Below, piece after piece: positions 12,399 to 24,778 of a stretch of DNA of 64,000 bases. The stretch is from Rhododendron vialii (Eukaryota > Streptophyta > Magnoliopsida > Ericales > Ericaceae). The notes under the pieces were generated by a model that was not told the DNA's origin, searched no databases, and saw nothing but the letters and a program-made list of their open reading frames with translations. How positions within the stretch are numbered: position 1 is the first letter of the stretch; every line of letters begins with the position of its first letter. A program made the translations under genes and the position numbers. The stretch is taken from NCBI RefSeq assembly GCF_030253575.1, contig NC_080567.1, positions 35,245,501-35,309,500 on the forward strand. The letters run 5' to 3'.

Positions 12399-15300
12399 AT
12401 GGAGAGAAGAGGAGGAGGAGGAGAAGAAGAAAAAGAACCCGAATGGCTCACCGTCCAAGAAGATTGCTTAGCGAAAGAAGACGATGCCGTCCATCTTGAA
12501 TGGATCCCCGTCGAAAATCATCCACCGGAAAACCACCAGTTTTTTGATCCGGCCAACTTGTCGTTCTCGCAGGGAAACTACCTTCCATCGTCGTTCAAAA
12601 ACCACCCTATTCGTCTCTATCAGCCGGAAATCAATCCTTACTGTCCCGCCAATTATCAGAATACGTATTCTCTCAATGGAAACCCTAGTCTTTCCAACAC
12701 CCTTTATGATCCAAATCTTGAAGCTTATTTCAGTCGTCTAAATCTGGATCCTTATGATCAGAGGCCTAGTTCTCGGTCTTCTAACGACATGGGTTTTCCT
12801 TCTCCTCAGATTAGAGATGATGATTTGCTGAGAATGAGAGTTGAATCCTCAGTACGAGGACAAACGGGTTTGTGCTTTGATCACCAAAATATCATTCAAG
12901 AGAATTTCTTGGATGATTTTGGACTCCAAAATTTTGGCTACAATTATTTGCCAAATGGAGGGCGAAATCGTAATTCAGCAAGGAACAGGTACCCATCAAC
13001 AATCATGCCTCATAGGAATCAAAACAGTGCTCAATCTGCTAATTTAAATAGCAATTTTGGAAGATTCGGCGTTGGCTTAGGAGCCGATAATTCGAGTTTT
13101 TTGGGCTATTCTTCTTCCTCTTCTTTGCATATTGATCATTTGTTGAAGCTCTTCACCCTAGAAGAATTAAGGGGAAATATTTTTTTGTTGGCTAAGGATA
13201 GAGATGGGAGTAAATTTTTGTGGGGAAAGATCAAGGAGAGGAAGCCCAAAGATGTTGAGATGATTTTTTTGGAAGTCAGGGATCGCGCGAGCGATTTGAT
13301 GGTTGACCAAATCGGGAATGATTTCATTCGGAAGTTTTTTGAAGTTTGTGATCAGCAACAGATTACCCAAATGCTTCTTCTTCTGGTCCTCAGTGATGAG
13401 AACCTCATGGGTGTGTGTTGTGATTTGCACGGGTATGTGTGTCCCAATTAATTACCTGTTTCTTCTTTGATCATATGTTTTCTTGATACGATTTTAGAAA
13501 CAATTATGTTTGTTCTTTTGAATTCAAAATTTGTTACTTTCAAAAGAATTTGAGAAACAAGTTTTGAAACCGTCAACCAACGTATTTCGAGTATTATGTT
13601 CTCCGAAGTATGTTCCTATAGACATCGATTCTGTAAAAGGATATCCAGAACCTACTAATATAGCCTATACGTTTTTCTCTGCATGAAGATATGTGTTTTT
13701 TTTTAAATTTTAATGTTGCCATGTTAATTTGCAGAACTCGTGCTATGCAAAAATTGGTTAAACAGATCACTACAAAGGAGCAAAGACGCTTGGTTGTATC
13801 TGCTGTGTCGCCATTCGCGATAAACTTGACGAAGAACCAGTATGGTTGTCATGTGATTCAAGATTGTGTGCAATCCTTCCCTAGCGAGGATAACAGGGTA
13901 CGTTACACAAACAGAAAACCCATTCTAAAAAATTCATACAGTACAGGTGATGTCCATGAGTAAACAAAATAAACCATTGAGATATCTTTTAATTACAAAA
14001 TATTCTCTGTCACAAAATTTTAGGAGAAGATTTCTTAATAGTTTCTTGCATCATTATACATATTTGGTTTATTTTTTGGGCGCAGCGTATTTTTCGAGTA
14101 GTAGCAGAAAACTGTGTTGGAATTGGGATGGATAAAAACGGGTGTCGTGTATTGCAAAAATGTCTTGATTATGCTCAAGGAGAAGCCAAGGAGCATCTCA
14201 TGGCTGAAATTGCAGCAAATGCTTCAGTCCTTTCAGAAAGCCAATATGGGTTTGTCCCTCCTTCTTTTTTACTACTTTTATTATCTAGAAGCATTCTATA
14301 AAACTGGTTAATCTTTTACCTGAAAAAACAATGAAACTGGTTATTTTGAAACGACACATTTCTTGGAACATCTCTATCAGATGGAGTACCTTAAATACTA
14401 GCTAGAATGAGGATTTTTGAGGTGAACACGATGGATTATTTCGCTTAACATGGATTATTTATGGAAGAGCTAGTACTCTTCCAGGTTGTTCAAGATTAGG
14501 ATGTTCATGTTTGTTTGAACTGTAATGTAGTGTCCTTTCTCAAGGCCAACCATAGGAGAAGAAATGTATTCCCAAATAATCCCCCCGCCGGCACTTGAAC
14601 GCATTTTTTCTTCTTTAAAGAAAATTGTATTCTGTTTTCCTTTTTCAGAAGCCATGTTTTCTGTTTTTCAGAAACTATGTTGTGCAATGTATACTAGAAA
14701 TGAGGATACCCCATGTTACGGCGGGTGTGTTGGAGCAATTGGCAGGGAGTTATGTGTCTCTTTCCATGAACAAATATGGGAGTAACGTGGTGGAGAGGTG
14801 TATAAAACTGTCAGGAGAAGATCAGGTTGCACAAATTATCAGTGAGATGATTGCGGATCCAAATTTCTTGGGTGTGCTTCAGGATCCTTTCGGAAACTAT
14901 GTGGCTCAATCCGCACTAGAGAAATCGAAGGTACGATAATCCATCATCTCCATAATCTATGCTAGAATCAATCTGTTTGGTATGGTTATGGTTTACTGTT
15001 TTACTATGTTTCCAGGGTTTCGGACCACAAAGCAAAACATTTTTTGATTTTTTGATTTCTTGATTTTATTTCTTCAAACTATTCACTTCTCAGAAATTAC
15101 CAAAAGAATGATGTTTTTTACCGTCCAAAAGTTCGGCTTTTCGAAAAAATGAAAACAATATGTGACAATGAGTGTAACTTTTCATCCCTTATAATTATGG
15201 TTGGGAAAAAAAGAAAGAAAGACAATACCGGACAGACAAAACCTCTATTACATTAAGCTAAAATTGAATGAAGGCTTAAGAACATTGTTGTTTTCACGAC

Positions 15301-15645
15301 CTGCTTCTTTCGGAAACGTTGATTGTATAACAGGGGTAAAGATTGTTGGTTAAAAACTTTGGTTCTTTCAGAAACGTTGTTGGTATTAATACCAGAGTAC
15401 TTTTGTTTTTCGTATCTTACACTTTGGCTTTAATGGTTTTTGAGTAACAGAGTAAGTTGTTGCCTTAATTATATTGATTGGTAACTTGTTTTTTTTTCTC
15501 TTCATCCCCTAAAAAAATGCAGGGGAGCCTTCGACATTCGATGATGAATCTCATTCAAATGCATTACCTTTACTTACAGAGCCATCCCTACGGGAAGAGG
15601 GTGCTCGCAATGACCAAATCAAGAGCCGCCAACCACCGTCGCTGA
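12399..15645 (+). CDS. Pumilio/PUF-family RNA-binding protein (APUM12-like)
   Basis: Five exons (12399-13432, 13735-13897, 14086-14249, 14672-14930, 15523-15645) join with consistent phase into about 580 residues. PUF proteins bind UGUA-containing mRNAs in the cytoplasm and repress or destabilise them. The first 245 residues are Asn/Ser/Pro-rich and low in complexity. The Pumilio domain follows, with helix motifs NQYGCHVIQ, DKNGCRVLQ, SQYGNYVVQ, NKYGSNVVE and DPFGNYVAQ. The last four of these give the CRxxQ, NYxxQ, SNxxE, NYxxQ code expected to read 5'-UGUA. The first two repeats (GSKFLW, GNDFIRKFF) lack the usual triads. The C-terminal HPYGKRVL element is present. The start is the first in-frame ATG after an apparent leader intron. 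AATAAA at 15954 may be the poly-A signal. It most resembles the divergent APUM7-12 group. Confidence 0.9.
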
Positions 15646-16728
15646 TCATGTTAATTTAATTAAGGTAGACAATAGGGGTTAGAACGAGCAGTAATTTCGC
15701 TCCGTTTCTTACTTGGACAACTGCTAGCTAGCTAGTTATGTGTGTTGTTGTTAGGACTATTGGAAGTCATGTTTTGTTATGTGTGTGTTGTTGTTAGGTC
15801 CCGGCAGTTGAGATGTGTGTGCAGTTGTGAGTAGGTTTTGATCTACTTCTACTAGAACTGCAGCAATAATTTTGTGGGTGAGTCTGCTTTAGTGTTGTCG
15901 TTAGGACTATTGGAAATTATGTTTTGTTGTGTTAACATCACTTGTCGTATATTAATAAAGGTTGCTTGCAGCTGCTACTCGTTTTTGCGCTGGTGTTCGT
16001 TAATTACGTACTCCTTCCGTCCGGATTTAATAGTCATTTTTGGATGATCTATATATTCTTGATTCTTGCAGCAATTGGATAATGGTAATGGCATTGACTT
16101 CCACTTCCACTCATTTGCAATTGGAGTCAATCTATATAAACCGCGGATCAAAAAAATCTATACAAACTGGAGCCCATCTCGCAGAGCCCACGGATGTGGT
16201 TTGATTTTTGGAGTTAGAGAGATAGAACCATCCTGTTGCTCTAGCTTCAATATATCTTGAGTAGTAAAGAATTTCCCTACCAGTTTCAATGGACGTTGTT
16301 AATCCAAATACACCGACAGCCTAATCGAAAGATTATAGCACAAGGGATCCCAGAACTGTGAACTCTTTTGGAACTGCAATTAGTTTGAAGGCATAGATTA
16401 AGGACCAATGGACTCAAGAGTCAAGATCGAACAAGGACTCAGTATGGATCAATGACTTTAGAACAATCGTCATGCAAAAACATGAAGAGTATTCAATCTC
16501 AGTACTCTTGCCGGTTTGAACCCATATAGCATACAATTGGTTTTTATTTTTTAAGTATTTATTTTTAGTTTTACGAAACATGTCATTTTATCATGATACA
16601 TCATCTTTAATTCAAAAAATGTGTATACTTATTTTAGTTAGTGGAACACACCCAAAATATTTTAGTCTTTGTTTTTTGGATTAGCAAAAGTAACAATTTA
16701 TTTATTAAGGAAAGGAGGGAAGGGGATT
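15646..16728. other. 3'UTR and intergenic DNA with a Stowaway-like end
   Basis: An AATAAA (15954-15959) probably ends the Pumilio transcript. At 16009-16033, TACTCCTTCCGTCCGG resembles a Stowaway MITE terminus preceded by TA, but I see no matching inverted partner nearby. The rest shows no gene. Confidence 0.4.
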
Positions 16729-18152
16729 TGTTTACACCCATTTTTGATCAAATTCTAAAAAAGAATTTGTTAATGGGTTAATGGCCCAAAATGTTATTTT
16801 GGGGCTTGGTAGAATTAGGCCTTGATTAATTGAATTGGGTCTTTGGTAGAATTTAAAGTGGCCATAACTAGGCCGAATTGAGTTTGGAAGGGCCGGAGAG
16901 AGTTTGAAAATTGATTAGGCCGCATTAATATTTAGATCATGGCCAAATTAGTCAAGGCCCAAATTGATTTTCAAATCTGACCCATTTTCAGGCCTTGGCC
17001 CAACTAATCAAAGTTTGGACTAGTTTTTCAGGCCTATTTAGCCCAATAAGGCCAAGATTCGTTTTTCAGGTCTGGGCCCAGTTTTTCGGATTTATTCAGG
17101 CTTGAAACTGACCAAGTCAAAAAGGCCATAAGCTGCTTAGTCATGCTTGGGAAGCAAGCTATTCACAAACAACTCGAAGGCTTAGAAGGTTCTCATTAGC
17201 AGGTCTAAGCAAGTTGCTCATAAGCAGCTCAAGGCCTAGATAGCTTGAGACAGATGACAGCCATCCATTGGAGGAAATGTCAAGCAACTCAAGACCTTTG
17301 GCGTGAAGACACTTGGCAACCATATACAGGCCTGCAGAAGATGCTTAGTCATGCTTACATGAGCAACTCGAGGCCCACAGCCGTTATCCTTTAAGATGAA
17401 GTAAGGTCTGGAACATGTGGCATTCATGTAGCTGCTTGTCCAGACCTCTACAAGCTGCTCACAAACAGCTCAAGAGGCCTGGGGATTTTGCATAGCCGAA
17501 TTTTTTTTTGCTTTTGGCAGGCCCTTATGCGAAGAAAAGAGTTTTTTCAAGCCTTTCAGCTGATTTATTGGAGTGGAGAGCAAGGCTTGGACATATGGCA
17601 ATCACTCATTGAAGGAGGTAGAAACAGCTCAAGCTTAGGCCTTTACCAGGAAGACGCTTGGCAGCCATGCATAAGGCCAGGAAGAAGCAGCTCAAGGCCC
17701 GAAACTTTCTGCTTATAAATACCAGAATTGAAGGCCTTGGTAAAGGTCCTAGCACCATCAAGCCCCGTACTTATCAAATTTATCTTTCATTTACTTTCGA
17801 GCAAAGTATTTTACTTTCTCGTTCAATCTAGCCTAGCCTAGATCTTGTCTTTCATTTTCTTGTATCCAAACTTTGTAAGACGTTTAATAAAGTTTGTTTT
17901 ATCTTTATCTTTCAGTCCTTTCTTTTTCTTTTTCTCATTTTTTAGCAACGGTTAGGAAATTCTAAGTCTTTAACCCGACAAGCAAATCACGAACCATATA
18001 TGGCCTTACCTCTTAGGTTATACACAATTCGCTCAATACGAAGTCAGATTTGATGCCATCCAGGCCTTGATACGAATTTTAATTGCAATCCAATCCTAGC
18101 ACGCCCGCAACTCTAGCCATTTGATTTTTACACTTTTTGTGGAGAAACAACA
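16729..18152 (+). mobile_element. Probable gypsy-type LTR remnant
   Basis: It starts TGTTTACACCC after a long purine tract (about 16708-16726) and ends near GAGAAACAACA, followed by TTTGG. It carries a TATA-like CTTATAAATAC at about 17712 and an AATAAAG poly-A-like signal at about 17887, as expected of an LTR. Degenerate internal repeats built on GCAGCTCAAGGCC and AAGACxCTTGGCA lie between 17150 and 17710. No coding domain adjoins, and no second LTR or target duplication is seen. It is an old fossil, a solo LTR or fragment; Tat/Ogre-like is my guess. Confidence 0.4.
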
Positions 18153-18217
18153 TTTGGTTGGAAAGTACACCAAGATATGACAAAGCCCAATCACACCTAT
18201 TGGGACAAGCCCATTAC

Positions 18218-18830
18218 ATCTGTTGGCATATGTGGTGGGCCGAACCTAGTTTGGCCACAGATTGACCCGCAGGTTGATTCGGCAGGGCTAGGAGACGAGC
18301 GTGACGGGTTAGACGCGTGCACATGATTTTGGCCTAGGCCCTGTGCATGTAGTGGGTTGAGCCGAGAAGAGATGGACTGGACCAAAGGGTTTTTCCCACC
18401 GGTGTCAGAGGCCCAGTTTGCGAGCTCAATGATCGAACCTTCGGGTTGGGTGAATGGGCCAGTTGGGCTTAGAGGGTCGGTTCGACCCAGGCAAGGGCTG
18501 TGTGGAGATCCCTCTAGTCGGTTCTAAAAGCTTCTAGAACACTCCAAAGTTCGAGTATGTGCTGTGCACACTTGACTTGGAGAGCAAGTATATATGTCTA
18601 TAAATAGGAGAGGATAAACCCTAAGAAGTGCACAATCTGAGACCCTACTACAATACTCTCTCTCTCTCTCCTATATATTGACTTGCTTGCCAGAGGGGCG
18701 TGGGGCGGCCTACCACCTCGCATCTTGGTGCGGGTATGCAGCGGAGGGAGAGATCCGAAGGAGTTCGAGGAGAAATCACCACACCACAGCATATAAGCCC
18801 GGATCTTACAATTTACAATCAAAAACATTT
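18218..18830 (+). mobile_element. Possible second LTR-like remnant
   Basis: It starts TGTTGGCATATG, contains TATA-like CTATAAATAG at about 18600 followed by a CT run and GC-rich leader-like sequence, and ends near CAAAAACA before TTTGATGG. The layout resembles a U3-R-U5 of a Tat-like gypsy element. No paired LTR or duplication was found. Confidence 0.3.
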
Positions 18831-19299
18831 GATGGCCAAAAAGCCAAGATTTTACAATTAAGACCGAAAAAGGAAACCCATGGGCCCACCACAGGAATAC
18901 CCAAATCTAGCCCAATACTCATGTCCATCTTCAACCGCGCCACTACAAACATAGTCGACAGCTGCCACTGAACAGGACCACCATCCGCATCGAACAGAGC
19001 ATCACCAAATCCACCATGCCATCTATGGCCACCCATCGGCAAAACGAACCGTTCAAACACACCAACCTCCTGCCGCAGAAGCTCACTAAGCCGTTAAGCA
19101 AAAGCCGATATACCCAAATAGTGTATACCGGGGGAGACCAACCGGTTTCGTTTTTCAAATAAATGGCATCTTTGATTCTCTTTTCGTTAAGCAATAACGT
19201 GAAAACAATCAAGGACAAAATTGACATTTTGGTTTTTCTTAGTCCCAATCCTTACATTTGCAAACAAATATGAGGTTGGGACTATAATCCAATTCTAAG
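18831..19299. other. Unassigned intergenic sequence
   Basis: Moderately GC-rich sequence with no recognisable domain on either strand. It may be worn transposon DNA; I cannot assign a family. Confidence 0.3.
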
Positions 19300-19344
19300 G
19301 TCTAATACTATCACGATCAAAAAAAAAAAAAGTCTAATACTATC
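19300..19344 (+). mobile_element. Ultra-short LINE-tail insertion with perfect target duplication
   Basis: GTCTAATACTATC at 19300-19312 is repeated exactly at 19332-19344. Between the copies lies only ACGATC plus 13 A residues. This is the structure of an extremely 5'-truncated LINE (or LINE-mobilised) insertion on the plus strand; plant L1 elements commonly end in ATC before poly-A. Confidence 0.75.
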
Positions 19345-19393
19345 GAAAACAAACAGGGAATTGAAATTTGAGGGGTATTGATAATCCCTAAGG

Positions 19394-19475
19394 ATTTGTT
19401 CGTTTTGGGTTTTGAGTGAGATTTTAAAGTATAATGAATGAAAAAAATAGATAGAAAAAATTTATTGGAGACTAT
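19394..19475. repeat. Dispersed repeat, relative at 53229-53316
   Basis: It shares with 53229-53316 a block reading roughly TTGTTxG...GAGATTTTA...AATGAATG...TTTATTG. This is probably a small TTGTTTG-type MITE family; the ends are not clear. Confidence 0.4.
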
Positions 19476-19659
19476 GCATAGCACATGGGTTTTGAGTTAT
19501 TTGGATTATCAAACAGGGCCCAAGGGTAGCTCGAGGGACAATAAACCCACCTTTTTTTATAACAGCAATTTTTTTTTATTATTAATCTTAAAATTGTTAG
19601 CCTTTCAAAAAAGAAAATTCTTAAAATTGTTACAAAACTAATAAGAGCAAAGACAATAC

Positions 19660-19825
19660 AATCATTCTACCTCCACACCCACTTACACACCCAATTACAC
19701 ACCCACACTCATAATAGGGGTGGAGCCCGCACACACTACAGACTCAGTGTGTGTGGGACCCACCCATATTGTGAGTATGGGTGTGTAAGTAGGTGTGTAG
19801 ATGGATGTGGAGTTAGAATTTTCCA
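19660..19825. mobile_element. Fold-back MITE-like element
   Basis: CTACCTCCACACCCACTTAC on the left and the inverse of GTAAGTAGGTGTGTAGATGG on the right form a long imperfect hairpin with a short centre at about 19730. This is a typical foldback MITE layout. The target duplication is not clear. Confidence 0.55.
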
Positions 19826-20380
19826 AAAAAATAACATCATGTTCAAAGAGCAGTGTTCTACCCAATCCGAGACCTGAACCTACAAGACAATAAACCCATT
19901 TGACATCATGAATTCTAAATTTATCAATCTTTTGAGGCCATGCCGTGGAACATACTTAGGGGGTGTTTTCACTAAAAATTTGAGGCATTTTTACCATATC
20001 GTCTACACTAATCAAATTTTTTTGACATTTTTGTTTGTTGTTCATATTAACTAACAACTTGTCAATAACTTTTTTTTCAACAACTTTTTCTCTCACATAC
20101 TTATTTACAACTTATTCGCTATTGAAAAAACTTATAACAACTTGATTGCAACAAATTTTTTTTCAAAACTTATTAATTACCGGAAACACTCTAGTCCATC
20201 TTTAATCGGACAGAAGAGGAGAATAAATGAAGTACGCGTAAATTAATGCAGACATTATGATGGTCGGAAAAAAAGACCACCGACATCGCATCGCTCGCTA
20301 AACTGTTAGCATTTGGCCAAAGCAAAACCAACAGGCAGCGCGCCAAGCATCACTTTTGAAACCGTGGAGATGGCGGCATT

Positions 20381-20400
20381 CTCTCTCTCTCTCTCTCTCA
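20381..20400. repeat. (CT)n tract in the cyclin 5' region
   Basis: A CT run about 115 bp upstream of the cyclin start codon, in the likely 5' leader. Confidence 0.75.
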
Positions 20401-20514
20401 AAACGCAGAATAGTTCAAGAGCACACAGCTTCTCCATTTAATCGTCTCCTCCCGTTGGATTCCCGTCGAACCCTGCAATCAATTCGAAGACCCTAATAAA
20501 CCCCAGACCCCAAA

Positions 20515-23500
20515 ATGGGTGACCAAGAAAACAGCATTCGCATCACTCACTCCTTGAAGAAACGCCCCTCTGCTTCCGCGGTCGCACCCACCCAGTCTAC
20601 GCTACAAAATCCCGGTACGAAGAAGCGAGTCCCGTTGGGTGACCTCACCAACTCGGCCGATGCCGGGTCGACTCGGAAGTCTGGTCTTGTGGGTACCCAG
20701 AAGCCCAAACCTAATTCCAAGAAGGCGGAGAAGGAGCCGGCTGGGCTGAAGATTGTTTCGGGCCGCAATGGTGAGAAATTAGAGGATGCGGCTCTTGTGT
20801 ATCAGAATCTTCAGCCCTTGGAGGTATATCAGTTTGTTTTACATGTATGGTTTTGTGTTTGATGATAGATCTCTTTTTGGTTGCAGAGAAATGAATGATG
20901 TCTGTGTTTATATTCGTTTGGGTTTGTCTCGTTTTTGGATTGTTTTCAGGAAAAAATGCAACAAAAATTAATCTAATTGAGTTTGTATAAAAGCGTGGTT
21001 TGACTTGAATCACAAATTTAGATTTGCAGTTTATGAGGAATCCGAATCAGCCTTAGTTTCTGAGGGATCTGAATCAACCTTAGTCTTCATGGGTTTTTTT
21101 TTTGTTGGGTACCTCTGTTTACCAAGATTTGTTAGGGTCCATTGTGTGGTGTTAGTTGCAATTTTACTTGTCCATCTGTTTCTAGGGTTTGGAAGAGATT
21201 TTTGATATTTGCGGTGGTGATGTGATTTGTATAAGAAATATCTTGTTGTGTAATTTAGGAGTCGGCTAGCCCGAAGAATGTTGTGAGCTATGATGATCGG
21301 CAGAAATGCGAGGATGCACCTCTTATATACCAGAATCTTCGCACCTTGGAGGTATGCCAATTCAATTTCTTTTACATGTCTGCATTTGATGATAGGTTTC
21401 TACATAGTTTCCAATAAACGGATGATAATATGAGAACTAATTAAAATGATGGAAAATGTCAGGGTTAAACTTCTATCATGTCAATTTGTTTTTATTAAGC
21501 TTACGTAGGTTGTTCGCAAAGGTACACTGTTTGGATTATTATAATGTGTGTTTGTGTTATGCATATATAGGCTTGATGCTACCCTTTGTTTGATCAGTGC
21601 CAGCATCATTGGTAAGGAAAGGATAATTCTGAAACTGTTTCCTGTTGTTTCTTACCTAAATAAAATGAATAGATAGCCCAATTGAGCTTATATCAACCTT
21701 GGTTTTGCCAGAAGTTTTATGTTTCTTTGTATTTGAATTTCATATGTTCACTTAAGAATGGGGCTTAGTGTTTGTGTTTTTGATGTACGTCTACTTAACT
21801 AGTTTAGGAAAGGTCAATGATGTGTTGTAGCCTTGTAGGGACTAGGGATCAATTTTACCTGTCCATCTGTATTAGGGTGTTTGATTAAAGATGTGCTAGT
21901 TTGTGTAATGGGATTTGTGTTAACCTGATGACGATCTCTAATTTAGGTAGAGGAAAAGAGGAGACCCTTGCCTGATTACATGGCTAAGGTTCAGAATGAT
22001 GCCAATCAAGCAATGAGAGATATTCTGCTGGATTGGTTGGTTGAGGTTGCGGAGGAATACAAACTTGTGTCAGACACCCTTTATCTGACTGTGTCCTATA
22101 TTGACAGATTCTTATCTCAACATTCTGTAAGCAGGAACAAGCTTCAGCTTGTTGGTGTTTCTTGCATGCTTGTTGCCGCGTATGCTTATGATCCCCCATC
22201 TCATATAATTCATTTCTATAATCCCTGCATTGGTTGACTTTCTTAATGCTGTTTTATGTTTGTTGTTTTAGCAAGTATGAAGAGATCAGTCCTCCGCATG
22301 TTGAAGATTTTTGCTATATAACTGATAATACTTACACAAAGGAAGAGGTGGGGATGGTTCTCCTAATTGTCTTACTAATTTTTCCACAAGTAATCTTTAA
22401 CCTTGAACATTTTTTGGGGTGATTATACAGGTGGTTAACATGGAGCGAGATGTGCTCATCTTTTTGAACCATGACCTGGGTACTCCTACAATTAAGACTT
22501 TTATGAGGTAGTAAATCTGTCAATGTGCTATTACTTCTTTCCGCTGTTTATAGTCCTTCAATCTATTATACTTATCCTCGTAGTCAGCTAGTGCTGCTAC
22601 TTTGTTTATGTTATTAAATTTTTAACTACTTGTGGAACCACTGTACTTGCAGAATTTTTACCAGGGGTACTCAAGAGAACTGCAAGGTATGCCATCCTCT
22701 CTTTTTTTGTCATTGCTACTTGTGCAGTGTATCTATCTTTTTTGTCTTTCTCTGTTTCTTGTTTGATTGTCACTGATTCAACATTTTCTGTACTTTCCAG
22801 GTTCTAAATTTGGAGCTGGAGGAGTTTTTGGGTAGTTACCTAGCGGAGATAAGTTTGTTAGATTATGAGTGCTTGCAGTTCTTGCCATCAATTGTTGCTG
22901 CTTCAGCCATCTTTCTGTCTGGGTTCACAATCAAACCAACGATTCATCCGTGGGTAAGAATAAGCTCCCATGTAACCCTAGCAGTTCAACTGAAGTATAT
23001 TTGCTGGTGCAGTATAAACTGATACCATATTTGCCTTTATTGCACAACTTAACTTTCTTATGCGGAATTGTTTTCCTTATGCTGAATGTGGGAGCCAGAG
23101 GTCATTAAATGGGCCAATGACTCTTGAATGTAGCTAAAGAACTCCTTTTAGAAAACTCTTAAGCAAGCTAATGGTAATCTGGGAAACTTTCTGTGGTCTG
23201 GTTCAGATGTTAGATCTCACTCCAGCAAAGGAGCATGGGATGATCTTTGATTTCCCGGGAAAGGAGGCACATGGGCTTTAATGCTTCAATGCTAAGTCAG
23301 CTATAGTCCCTTTCTTCTAAACAGGACTTCTTGCGTGTTTGGTGGAACTATGACTTGTTAAAATCAAGTGGTTCTGGACTTTGCCTGAACATTCTGATTG
23401 CTCTTTGTCATGGAGGAGTCTCTGAAAAATCAAATTTATTGCTAGGCCTATTGTGGAGTATATTACATCAAGTACCATTCTTTGGCTTCATAATGGGCAT

Positions 23501-24348
23501 CCCGTAGGACATCTCATTGATGCCTATGGTCCTAGAAGGCTATAACTGTTTATTACTCTGGCTCTTCATTGGTTGCCAAAGTTTCTTCTATTCCTAACAA
23601 ATGGTGCTTGGGTTTGGGACGTTTGGCTAGCTAGAAACAAGAGACATCTCTCTGCTTCAAAAGCTTGCATAGACCCCAACTGTTTTGCTTGGCCAGAGTC
23701 CAGACTAAAAATGATGTTAGGACCAAGGCTTCTATATGGAAACCTGTATCTGCTTGTTTTGTTCAAGTTGTCAACTATTTTGCTTAAGCTTTGTAAACTT
23801 GATGTGGAAACGAGTTAGCAATCACTTGAAGTTTTGATAGATTTTTTACGTATTCATGAATTACTTGCACATTTTGCAGAGCTTGGCACTGCAACAATAC
23901 TCAGGTTATAGACCATCTGAATTGAAGGAATGCGTCTTTGCTATTCAGGACTTGCAATTGAGTAGAAGAGGATTGGCTTTACAAGCAGTTCGAGATAAAT
24001 ACATGCAGCATAAGGTATCTTGTGTTGTTTTGCATGTGATTTCACCATCTTGTGTTTTGTAGCCTCTCAGATTTCGGTTTTTGTTTCAAAACACAAATAC
24101 TGTAATTCGCTGCAACCCGCGTTAAAAAGTGCTATTTCAGCAATAAGGTTTCCGATTAACAATCTGCAGACACACATGGGAGACAGTTCTTGGCAGTTTT
24201 AGAATATGGGATTGCTTCATAGTATCTTCTAGCAACTATCTGATGTGAACTCTTTTGTTTTTTGTTTTTTGAACAGTTTAAGGGTGTTGCAGCATTGTCT
24301 TCTCCCTCAGAAATTCCTGCGAGTTATTTTGAGGACTGTAAAGCATAG
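20515..24348 (+). CDS. A3-type cyclin
   Basis: Nine exons (20515-20823, 21259-21351, 21947-22179, 22272-22347, 22431-22507, 22653-22686, 22801-22953, 23880-24014, 24277-24348) join in frame to about 393 residues. Cyclin A partners CDKs in S and G2 phase in the nucleus. A destruction box RVPLGDLTN spans residues 38-46. The cyclin box includes MRDILLDWLVEVAEEYKLVS, the hydrophobic-patch helix. KYEEISPPHVEDFCYITD and ELKECVFAIQDL match plant A3 cyclins. The usual SDIYEYLR-like stretch before the box appears twice, as ALVYQNLQPLE ending exon 1 and PLIYQNLRTLE ending exon 2. Both exons end in phase 0 and their introns look homologous, so exon 2 seems to be a tandem copy of the end of exon 1. Intron 7 (926 bp) holds unassigned sequence. 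Confidence 0.92.
21259..21351 (+). other. Duplicated in-frame exon of the cyclin gene
   Basis: This exon is 93 bases with phase 0 at both ends, so it can be included or skipped without shifting frame. Its last 40 bases copy the last 40 of exon 1 with changes. The intron starts after 20823 and after 21351 also match (TTTTACATGT, TTTGATGATAG), and intron 1 and intron 2 share TGTCCATCTGT near their 3' ends. Confidence 0.8.
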
Positions 24349-24528
24349 CCATTGAGATTCCAAATGTCAGCTATTTGCCTTCACTGTTAACATCTTGTTA
24401 TAAGGTAGGTAGAAGCGAATCAAGTGATTGTAGTTCTGGACTTGGGAATACACTGTAGAACTTGTTGGTCAGTGATCTACAAGGAGGTTGTGGTTCTTAG
24501 TCGACGATATATGTGAAAGATACATTAG

Positions 24529-24535
24529 TTTTTTT

Positions 24536-24575
<40 letters not shown>
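24529..24575. repeat. T17-G30 homopolymer junction
   Basis: Seventeen T residues run straight into thirty G residues, about 180 bp after the cyclin stop codon. A G30 run can form quadruplexes. Its true length is uncertain because such runs are error-prone. Confidence 0.8.
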
Positions 24576-24576
<1 letters not shown>

Positions 24577-24778
24577 GGTTGGGATAAATGAGGATACAGT
24601 AGTTGTTTACTATCTTCGTATTGAACTCTCGGAGTTATAGTTTGAAGGACGTTTGTATTTTCCAAACATTATCCAAATCTTGTCAGTTCAGTAATTTTTA
24701 GATCATGCATCAGTTTCTTGCCTGATTGGTTGTGTCAGTGATGACTTCAGTATTAGCTACTACTCCGTATCATTCTTA

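Noticed and set aside
23560-23820. Possible LINE zinc-binding or reverse-transcriptase remnant in cyclin intron 7
   Set aside because: A few residues are suggestive but no motif is clear enough to support it.
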